From the NCBI GenBank assembly GCA_000431515.1, contig HF991305.1:1-12760 (forward strand): a DNA stretch of 12,760 bases. The letters are read 5' to 3'. Positions 1-5,114 of the stretch are shown here, one piece after another (the stretch's first letter is position 1; each line of letters opens with the position of its first letter). The notes beneath the pieces were generated by a model. It did no database searches. It was not told the DNA's origin and saw nothing but the letters and a program-made list of their open reading frames with translations. The stretch is from Clostridium sp. CAG:632. GTDB taxonomy: Bacteria; Bacillota; Clostridia; Lachnospirales; Lachnospiraceae. The position numbers and the translations under genes were made by a program.

Positions 1-600
1 GAGCGCCTCCAGCGGGAATTAACAGATGCCCAAAAAGCTTTAAGCATACAGACTACAGCTTGTACCCATTTAGAAGAACAGCTGGCACAGTCAGCACCGT
101 TGGACACTCCGACCGGTTATGCAGATTTCCTTCCCCCGGCCAAAGATACCGATGAAACAACCATAGATATTTTACAGATCGTACAGGATACAATCCGGGA
201 ACTGGAAGAATCTGCTTTACAGGCTAATATCCGAATACAAATTGCTTCTTCCAGCAACAGTCTATATATAAAAGCAGCCCCTTCCCGTATTCGGATCCTG
301 TTCCGGAACATTATTGATAATTCTATTAAATATATGCAGCGGACCGGCATTCTTCTAATCACAATATCAAATATCGGCTCTGATATTTTTATTGTATTAA
401 AGGATAATGGAATGGGATTGGACACATCTGAAACCAACCATATTTTTGAATTAAATTTCCAGGGTTCTAACCGTATCAGCGGAAACGGACTGGGGCTCAC
501 ACAGGCAAAAGCTATCGTTGATTATTATGGTGGAACTATTTATGCCAAGAGCACCCCAAACCAGGGCATGGGCATTTATATCCAGCTTCCTACCGATTAA
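1..600 (+). CDS. Sensor histidine kinase, C-terminal fragment (5' end outside window)
   Basis: The frame is open from base 1 to the TAA at 598-600, so the start lies outside the window; the TTG at codon 34 is an internal Leu, not a start. About 199 codons are visible. The first ~30 are charged and coiled-coil-like. A GHKL ATPase (HATPase_c) domain follows. It shows the N box FRNIIDNSIKY (codons 101-111), the G1 box DNGMGLD (135-141), an F-box-like stretch IFELNFQGSNR, and the G2 box GNGLGL (161-166), and ends in the usual IYIQLP strand. These residues bind ATP-Mg for autophosphorylation. No H box with the phospho-accepting His is visible. In classical kinases it lies roughly 100 residues before the N box, which is just off the left edge. 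The input signal and partner regulator cannot be read from this fragment. Confidence 0.9.
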   Translation, partial: ERLQRELTDAQKALSIQTTACTHLEEQLAQSAPLDTPTGYADFLPPAKDTDETTIDILQIVQDTIRELEESALQANIRIQIASSSNSLYIKAAPSRIRILFRNIIDNSIKYMQRTGILLITISNIGSDIFIVLKDNGMGLDTSETNHIFELNFQGSNRISGNGLGLTQAKAIVDYYGGTIYAKSTPNQGMGIYIQLPTD

Positions 601-639
601 GAAATAACAGGCATCAGCATACACATCAAATATAAAAGC

Positions 640-679
640 AAAAGCACGTCTCCGATCAGTTCTTCAGAAACGTGCTTTT
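640..679. terminator. Bidirectional terminator between convergent kinase and MCP genes
   Basis: A perfect 10-bp inverted repeat AAAAGCACGT (640-649) / ACGTGCTTTT (670-679) encloses a 20-nt loop. Each strand has an A-rich run before the stem and a T-rich run after it, so it can terminate the kinase transcript (+) and the chemotaxis gene (-), which converge here. Confidence 0.8.
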
Positions 680-709
680 ATATTTGGTTTTATATCTATT
701 CTACTCTGC

Positions 710-1963
710 TTATATCTGGAAGTTGCTCATGGAATCTGCAATCTTATCTGCCGCATTCTTAACAACACCTGCAGATTCTGTAACCTCATTAAAGCTGTTT
801 GCCACTTCTGCGGTCGCTGCTGAGGTCTCCTGTGTACTTGCCGCATTCTCTTCTGCTACTGCCGATAAGCCCTGTACAACTTCCACAATCGAGCTTCTTG
901 CCTCATTCAAAGCTACCGTCCGATTCTCAATCGCTTCTATGCCGCGAATGGATTCTTCAATACCATCCATAACCTGACTCACGATTGTTTCTGTATTCGC
1001 AACATTCTCGCTCTGGCTGTTGATAATTTCTTTTACCTTTTCCATTGTGACAACCGCTTCATCAGAATCATTGATCAATTCATTAATAATGTTATCGATC
1101 GCATCCGCAGATGCATTGGACTGGTCTGCAAGCTTCTGAATCTGATTCGCAACAACTGCAAATGAACGTCCCTGCTCTCCGGCTCTGGCTGCCTCAATAC
1201 TTGCATTTAACGATAACAGATTCGTTTCTTCTGCAATGGAACTGATCAGACGTGTTGCCTCCCGGATCTTCTGTGAAGATACATTGGTCCGGTTCGTCTG
1301 CTCATATATCAACTCAATTGCTTCTTTTACTTCGTCATTAATATTCCGAAGTTCAACCAAAGACCGACTGGCCTCTGCACTCGACTTCCGCATATAATCT
1401 GCTGTTACATTCAGATTTTCCACTTCTTTGGTCGTATCCTCTATCATCTCACCCATAGCATAAACACTCTCAGATGCATTCTGTGCATCCTGTGCCTGGG
1501 ATGTGGCACCATCTGCAATCTCTCCGACTGCCCGCTCCACATTATCAACCGTAGCCAGATTCTTCTGTGCCGTATCATTCAGATGCTCTGCTGACTCCAG
1601 CAGCGAAGTTGCATGTTCCCCAATATCCTGGAACATGTACTTCAGTTCATCCCTAAGACCTGCCAGAGAACGTGCCAGCACACCAATCTCATCCCCCCGG
1701 CTCAAGGCAACATCATCCATCTCTACATTCAGATTACCGGCCGCCACCTGACGCACTGCATCGATGCTTGATGTAATTGCCCGGCTGGTGCGGACTGCCA
1801 TAATCGTCGTCACAATCTGTGCTATCACTAATGCCACCACCAGTATCAGGGCAATCTCTTTGCTCTCTAACTCAAATGGTCCTGCCAGCAAAAAAATTGT
1901 CAGTAATGTAATCACCAATGTCGGGATTCCCGACATCAATACTAATTTAACTTTTAATTTCAT
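710..1963 (-). CDS. Methyl-accepting chemotaxis protein with minimal extracellular loop
   Basis: This is a chemoreceptor that signals through CheA/CheW. In the 417-residue protein, two hydrophobic helices (about 7-27 and 36-57) are separated by only ~9 residues. A HAMP linker (~58-108) and a long MCP coiled-coil signalling domain follow. The conserved hairpin tip SIAEETNLLSLNASIEAARA lies near residues 242-261, and the C-terminal methylation-type helix contains AEENAASTQETSAA. There is no ligand-binding domain outside the membrane, so it probably senses something in or under the membrane or works with a partner. Start choice: a TTG two codons upstream is only 3 nt from the GGAGG at 1973-1977, while the ATG at 1961-1963 is 9 nt from it, so the ATG is preferred. 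The gene sits where rplJ would often follow rplA, but it has its own promoter and an upstream terminator. Confidence 0.93.
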   Translation of the reverse strand: MKLKVKLVLMSGIPTLVITLLTIFLLAGPFELESKEIALILVVALVIAQIVTTIMAVRTSRAITSSIDAVRQVAAGNLNVEMDDVALSRGDEIGVLARSLAGLRDELKYMFQDIGEHATSLLESAEHLNDTAQKNLATVDNVERAVGEIADGATSQAQDAQNASESVYAMGEMIEDTTKEVENLNVTADYMRKSSAEASRSLVELRNINDEVKEAIELIYEQTNRTNVSSQKIREATRLISSIAEETNLLSLNASIEAARAGEQGRSFAVVANQIQKLADQSNASADAIDNIINELINDSDEAVVTMEKVKEIINSQSENVANTETIVSQVMDGIEESIRGIEAIENRTVALNEARSSIVEVVQGLSAVAEENAASTQETSAATAEVANSFNEVTESAGVVKNAADKIADSMSNFQI

Positions 1964-2062
1964 CTTCAATAACCTCCATTATATCTATAGTCTGTATCCC
2001 TCTCACATTTTCTCCGTCTGTACATATACATTCGTAGACATATATGACTTACACATACAGTA

Positions 2063-2091
2063 ATTATACCAATCAGCGACAGAATATGCAA
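2063..2091 (-). promoter_or_regulatory. Probable sigma-A promoter of the chemoreceptor gene
   Basis: On the minus strand, TTGCAT (2091-2086) is followed after 17 nt by TATAAT (2068-2063), which has an extended -10 TG in front (TGGTATAAT). The -35 is weak and the -10 is perfect. The spacing leaves a ~95-nt leader before the chemoreceptor ATG. No clear sigma-28 motility promoter was seen. Confidence 0.6.
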
Positions 2092-2141
2092 TTATAGAAA
2101 TGAAGTTTTTCCAAATGAAACTTTTATAGACAGATAACACA

Positions 2142-2173
2142 AAAAGCCTGCATGCTTTCGCACACAGGCTTTT
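2142..2173 (-). terminator. Intrinsic terminator after rplA
   Basis: Reading the minus strand, a stem AAAAGCCTG / CAGGCTTTTT is extended inside by TGC-GAAA-GCA with a GNRA-type tetraloop, then a T run. It lies 25 nt past the rplA stop and ends the ribosomal-protein operon before the chemoreceptor gene. Confidence 0.88.
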
Positions 2174-2197
2174 CTCATTTCTCTTATACGATACTGA

Positions 2198-2890
2198 TTA
2201 AGCAAGCTTTGTAACGTTCAGCTTAACACCAGGACCCATTGTAGAAGCGATAGTTACACTTCTTAAATACTGACCCTTTGCTGCTGAAGGCTTAGCCTTG
2301 TTAATAGCATCCATTAACGTCTGGAAGTTGTCCGCTAACTGCTCCTCAGAGAAAGAAGCTTTTCCGATTGGCACGTGAATAATGTTTGCTTTGTCTAAAC
2401 GGTATTCGATCTTACCAGCTTTAATATCAGCAATTGCCTTGGTAACATCCATGGTTACTGTACCAGCCTTAGGGTTTGGCATTAAGCCCTTAGGACCAAG
2501 TACACGACCCAGACGACCTACAACACCCATCATATCAGGAGTTGCAACAACAACATCGAAATCTAACCAGCCTTCGTTCTGGATCTTCGGAATTAATTCC
2601 TCGCCACCAACGAAATCTGCACCTGCTGCCTGTGCCTCGTCAACCTTAGCACCCTTAGCAAATACCAGAACACGTACAGTCTTACCTGTTCCATGAGGAA
2701 GTACAACTGCACCACGAACCTGCTGATCTGCATGACGGCCATCAACACCAAGACGAATATGGCACTCGACGGTCTCATCAAACTTAGCGCTTGCTGATTT
2801 CTTAACAATAGAAACTGCTTCTGCTGCATCATAAGTAGTAGCTCTGTCTACTAATTTGGCAGCTTCTGTATATCTCTTACCCTTTTTCAT
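2198..2890 (-). CDS. rplA: 50S ribosomal protein L1
   Basis: The 230-residue protein matches the usual bacterial L1 length. It binds 23S rRNA helices 76-78 at the mobile L1 stalk and helps release deacylated tRNA. The L1 signature LGRVLGPKGLMPNPKAG spans residues ~127-143, and the N-terminal RNA-binding face KFDETVECHIRLGVD is present. The ATG at 2888-2890 has GGAGG at 2900-2904 with 9-nt spacing. L1 is also a translational repressor in many bacteria. The 28-nt element 1 nt upstream of the ribosome-binding site resembles its rRNA target, which suggests self-control. This is the last gene of the operon: a strong terminator follows, and rplJ-rplL are not next to it. Confidence 0.98.
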   Translation of the reverse strand: MKKGKRYTEAAKLVDRATTYDAAEAVSIVKKSASAKFDETVECHIRLGVDGRHADQQVRGAVVLPHGTGKTVRVLVFAKGAKVDEAQAAGADFVGGEELIPKIQNEGWLDFDVVVATPDMMGVVGRLGRVLGPKGLMPNPKAGTVTMDVTKAIADIKAGKIEYRLDKANIIHVPIGKASFSEEQLADNFQTLMDAINKAKPSAAKGQYLRSVTIASTMGPGVKLNVTKLA

Positions 2891-2905
2891 ATTAAATAAC
2901 CTCCT

Positions 2906-2933
2906 GTGGTATTATCGGGAGCGACCCTCCCAC
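2906..2933 (-). promoter_or_regulatory. L1-binding mRNA element before rplA (23S rRNA mimic)
   Basis: The minus strand carries GTGGGAGGG ... AATACCAC. The outer stem GUGG/CCAC and inner stem GGG/CCC are separated by an asymmetric internal loop (GA opposite GAUAAUA). The E. coli 23S L1 site (helix 76/77), as I recall it, has the same GGUGGGAGG ... GAAAUACCACC core. The element starts 7 nt after the rplK stop and ends 1 nt before the rplA GGAGG, so bound L1 would cover the ribosome-binding site. The fold and L1 binding are inferred. Confidence 0.75.
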
Positions 2934-2940
2934 TCAATTC

Positions 2941-3366
2941 TTAGTCAACAACTGTGATACCCATTGAACGAGCGGTACCTGCGATCATGCTGGTAGCTGC
3001 TTCAATGGTAGCTGCGTTCAAATCCGGCATCTTCAGTTCAGCAATCTTCTGAACCTCAGCCTTAGTGATGGTTGCAACCTTAGTCTTGTTCGGAGTGCCG
3101 GAACCAGACTTAATGTTACAAGCCTTCTTTAATAATACAGCTGCCGGTGGAGTCTTTGTAATGAAGCTGAAGCTTCTGTCTGTATATACTGTGATAACAA
3201 CAGGGATGATCATATCGCCCTGATCAGCAGTTCTTGCATTGAATTCCTTTGTGAACTGAACGATATTTACACCATGCTGTCCAAGTGCAGGACCAACCGG
3301 TGGGGCTGGAGTTGCCTTGCCTGCCGGGATCTGTAATTTAATATAACCTTCTACTTTTTTAGCCAT
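2941..3366 (-). CDS. rplK: 50S ribosomal protein L11
   Basis: The 141-residue protein has the full standard L11 length. L11 binds the GTPase-associated centre of 23S rRNA and is needed for factor-stimulated GTPase activity and for RelA-type stringent signalling. The N-terminal domain has the Pro-rich PAGKATPAPPVGPALGQHG (residues ~14-32) that forms the thiostrepton-binding face. The C-terminal RNA-binding domain has GSGTPNKTKVATITKAEV and ends in TARSMGITV. The ATG at 3364-3366 has GGAGG at 3376-3380 with 9-nt spacing. It lies 55 nt downstream of nusG, and that gap holds the first L1-like element, so L11 and L1 may be repressed together by free L1. Confidence 0.98.
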   Translation of the reverse strand: MAKKVEGYIKLQIPAGKATPAPPVGPALGQHGVNIVQFTKEFNARTADQGDMIIPVVITVYTDRSFSFITKTPPAAVLLKKACNIKSGSGTPNKTKVATITKAEVQKIAELKMPDLNAATIEAATSMIAGTARSMGITVVD

Positions 3367-3390
3367 TATAGCTTACCTCCTAAATAAATT

Positions 3391-3418
3391 GTGGTATTTA
3401 CGGGGGATACCCTCCCAC
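3391..3418 (-). promoter_or_regulatory. L1-binding mRNA element before rplK (23S rRNA mimic)
   Basis: This 28-nt element is identical at 23 positions to the one before rplA. It has the same GTGGGAGGG left arm and AATACCAC right arm, and keeps the GUGG/CCAC and GGG/CCC pairings and the asymmetric loop; most differences fall in the hairpin loop. It begins 3 nt after the nusG stop and lies about 10 nt upstream of the rplK GGAGG. In E. coli the L1 operator lies before rplK, so this copy is in the classical position. Confidence 0.78.
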
Positions 3419-3421
3419 TTG

Positions 3422-3958
3422 CTAGTTTAACTTCTGTACCTCTAAGAAGCCAATCTCTACCGGTGTAGCACGTCCGAAAACATCTACATCAATAGTAATG
3501 GATTGCTTAGCCATGTTGATTTCTTTGACATCACCAACGGTGTCTGCCCATGCACCGGAAATAACCTTAATGGTATCTCCGACCTCCAGATCGATTTCAA
3601 CCTGCTGCTTTGTCGATACGCCCATAGAACGAATCTCGCCCTCTGAAAGCGGAACCGGCTTGGATCCAGGTCCAACGAAACCTGTAACACCTCTGGTATT
3701 TCGAACGACATACCAAGTAGTATCGTTCATGATCATGTTTAAAAGAACATAGCCCGGAAACATCTTCTTAGAAACCTGCTTTTTGGCACCGTTCTTAACC
3801 TCGACTACATCCTGAAGGGGAACGACCACCTCGAGTATCTGATCTTCAAGCCCACGGTTTTCTACGCTCTTCTCGATATCAGCTTTAACCTTATTCTCAT
3901 ATCCTGAGTAGGTATGGACTACATACCATCTTGCTTTGCTTTCTTCTGCTTCTGACAT
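3422..3958 (-). CDS. nusG: Transcription termination/antitermination factor NusG
   Basis: The 178-residue protein has the normal NusG length and two domains. The NGN domain (residues ~9-115: RWYVVHTYSGYENKVKADIE, then KKMFPGYVLLNM and TRGVTGFVG) binds the RNA polymerase clamp. The C-terminal KOW domain (~125-178) begins GDTIKVISGAW and ends FGRATPVEIGFLEVQKL; it contacts Rho or ribosomal protein S10 in model species. The usual KOW GPFAGF turn reads GAWADT here, a mild divergence. The ATG at 3956-3958 is 14 nt after the secE stop and lacks a good Shine-Dalgarno (only a G/T-rich stretch), so translation may be coupled to secE. Confidence 0.97.
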   Translation of the reverse strand: MSEAEESKARWYVVHTYSGYENKVKADIEKSVENRGLEDQILEVVVPLQDVVEVKNGAKKQVSKKMFPGYVLLNMIMNDTTWYVVRNTRGVTGFVGPGSKPVPLSEGEIRSMGVSTKQQVEIDLEVGDTIKVISGAWADTVGDVKEINMAKQSITIDVDVFGRATPVEIGFLEVQKLN

Positions 3959-3972
3959 ATAATCACCAACCT

Positions 3973-4197
3973 TTACCCAATCGATTTAACCAGATCGGTT
4001 AATTCTGATAATCCAAACTGCAAACCATAATCAACGGCTGCAATGATACAACCGAGAATGATTGCAATAATGATAACCGCTACGGACTCTTTTACAAGGG
4101 AATTCTTATCAGGCCAGATAATCTTCTTAAATTCGAGTTTTAATTCCTGAAACCAGTTGCGCTTTACAACTGCCTTCTCCTCATCTTTCTTTCCCAT
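3973..4197 (-). CDS. secE: Preprotein translocase subunit SecE
   Basis: The 74-residue single-helix SecE is typical of Gram-positive bacteria. SecE clamps the SecY channel in the plasma membrane. Visible features are a charged cytoplasmic N-terminus (MGKKDEEKAVVKRN), the conserved amphipathic segment WFQELKLEFKKIIWPDKNSL (residues ~15-34) with the family's KKIIWP core, and one membrane helix (~39-60). The ATG at 4195-4197 has AAGGAG about 7 nt upstream. It lies 29 nt downstream of rpmG and 14 nt upstream of nusG in the conserved secE-nusG pair. Confidence 0.97.
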   Translation of the reverse strand: MGKKDEEKAVVKRNWFQELKLEFKKIIWPDKNSLVKESVAVIIIAIILGCIIAAVDYGLQFGLSELTDLVKSIG

Positions 4198-4226
4198 TAA
4201 ATCACTCCTTATGTGGTTATCAAGGT

Positions 4227-4376
4227 TTACTTCGTTTCCTTATGCATTGTATGAGCCTTGCAGAACTTACAATACTTCTTTGTTTCCATACGATCTGGAT
4301 GCGTCTTCTTATCCTTTGTGAGATTGTAATTACGCTGTTTACACTCTTCACATGCCAATGTAATCTTTACGCGCAC
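4227..4376 (-). CDS. rpmG: 50S ribosomal protein L33 (zinc-binding type)
   Basis: The 49-residue protein, read from a GTG start at 4374-4376, has exactly the usual L33 length. It begins M(V)RVKITLACEECKQRNY and ends KKYCKFCKAHTMHKETK. The two CxxC pairs make it the zinc-ribbon (C+) form. L33 sits near the E site of the large subunit. GGAGG at 4385-4389 is 8 nt from the GTG, which supports this start. The reading frame stays open upstream, however: an in-frame ATG at 4524-4526 would add 50 residues with five more Cys (CEIC and CGEC pairs). I take that as leader sequence, but it is unusual. First gene of the operon. Confidence 0.94.
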   Translation of the reverse strand: MRVKITLACEECKQRNYNLTKDKKTHPDRMETKKYCKFCKAHTMHKETK

Positions 4377-4626
4377 AACTGCCACCTCCGTTTCTTTTTT
4401 GATTGTGAATCTTTTCCTGTGTATCTGAACCTGCATACATGAATGCTCGTTGTCGCGGCATTCGCCGCATAAGAAATTCGCTTCGCGACTTTCTTCCCAC
4501 ATACAGATTTCACACCTCAAATCCATGCAAGCATGTCTTTGCCGGTCTGAAATCTGCATGTGCAACTCGCTTGTAATTTCTTGCGTGGCTCATTTTTGCA
4601 CACAAAAAAAAGACTTCTTCCGTCAC
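4377..4626 (-). promoter_or_regulatory. Long structured leader of the rpmG-secE-nusG-rplKA operon
   Basis: About 250 nt separate the predicted start of transcription from the rpmG GTG. One stem has perfect 9-bp arms CAGATTTCA/TGAAATCTG (4548-4556 with 4504-4512) and holds a CATG/CATG hairpin. Nearer rpmG are two tandem hairpins, AAGAAA-TCGC/GCGA-TTTCTT (4471-4495) and GCGGC/GCCGC (4455-4468). A competing 6-bp pairing GTCGCG/CGCGAC (4484-4489 with 4452-4457) cannot form at the same time. This looks like an RNA regulatory leader. It matches no family I recognise, and the ligand or mechanism is unknown. It also encodes a possible 27-codon ORF and the in-frame Cys-rich extension of rpmG. No tRNA was found in it. 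Confidence 0.5.
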
Positions 4627-4633
4627 AGGTCTT

Positions 4634-4662
4634 AGGATACCATAGATGGGAGGGGACGTCAA
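4634..4662 (-). promoter_or_regulatory. Promoter of the rpmG-secE-nusG-rplK-rplA operon
   Basis: On the minus strand, TTGACG (4662-4657) is followed after 17 nt by TATCCT (4639-4634), with an extended TGG just before the -10. This is the only good promoter upstream of rpmG. It predicts a start near 4627. All five genes downstream are close-set and co-oriented. Confidence 0.7.
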
Positions 4663-4680
4663 CTGTTTTCTTCTAAAAAG

Positions 4681-4947
4681 AGGACTACCAGTATAAACGT
4701 CTACACCATTATCCTGTTCGAGCAAAGTCCGAACGAATTCCACACGGAGGAATTGCAGATATTAGACGAAAATACAGTGCAGTATATGATCGATGACATG
4801 CAGGATCAGATTGATGCACAAGCCGCGGCCATTGACATTCTCTCTGAAGATAACCGCAAACAAGCTTCTACCATTGATCAACAAGCTGCTGCCATCCAAG
4901 AGTTTCAGCAGTTGGTTAAATCCCTGCAAGGTAATGTTGATGTTTAA
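4681..4947 (+). pseudogene. Remnant of a PD-(D/E)XK (Rpn-type) transposase/nuclease
   Basis: The frame is open from a stop at 4633 to the TAA at 4945-4947 but has no ATG near its beginning. The first good RBS (GGAGG, 4746-4750) is only 2 nt from a TTG. The encoded text reads NVYTIILFEQSPNEFH, then directly TEELQILDENTVQYMIDDMQ, then a Gln/Ala-rich coiled coil. From memory, both pieces resemble separate parts of Clostridial Rpn/PD-(D/E)XK family transposases: a mid-protein YTIILFEKSP-type segment and a C-terminal NTVQYMI...Q coiled coil, normally well over 100 residues apart. I therefore read this as an internally deleted pseudogene lacking the nuclease core. A new small coiled-coil protein of 64 residues from the TTG at 4753 is the alternative, but its start signal is poor. 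Confidence 0.6.
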
Positions 4948-4976
4948 ACTTCACATATATACTACTGATAACAAGA

Positions 4977-5052
4977 AAGAACCGGTTTAGGATATTCCTC
5001 ATGTATGCTCCGCCAAGCGAGCAGAAACATGTTCTATCCCAAACCGGTTCTT
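4977..5052. repeat. 76-nt compound stem-loop with perfect 12-bp base
   Basis: Arms AAGAACCGGTTT (4977-4988) and AAACCGGTTCTT (5041-5052) are exact inverted copies. Inside them, GGATA/TATCC (4990-4994 with 5035-5039), CATGT/ACATG and GCTC/GAGC continue the same hairpin upward. It lies between the transposase remnant (+) and the LRR gene (-), both ending toward it, so it may act as a bidirectional terminator. The T tracts after it are poor in both directions (CTTATTCC, CTTTCTTG). It could instead be a small palindromic mobile or repeat element. Confidence 0.6.
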
Positions 5053-5114
5053 ATTCCATTCGTTATATTGTCAATATACGAACATCTAAGTTCTCCTATC
5101 CAGCATAACTCATC

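Noticed and set aside
1964..1969. TTG start two codons upstream for the chemoreceptor
   Set aside because: It is only 3 nt from the GGAGG, while the ATG at 1961-1963 has the optimal 9-nt spacing.
4600..4633. AAGAC/GTCTT hairpin followed by eight T as an early attenuator of rpmG
   Set aside because: The left arm falls between the -10 box and the predicted start of transcription, so it would not be in the RNA.
4710..4735. GTTCGAG motif resembling a tRNA T-loop
   Set aside because: The flanking bases do not form a T stem, and no acceptor or anticodon arm is present.
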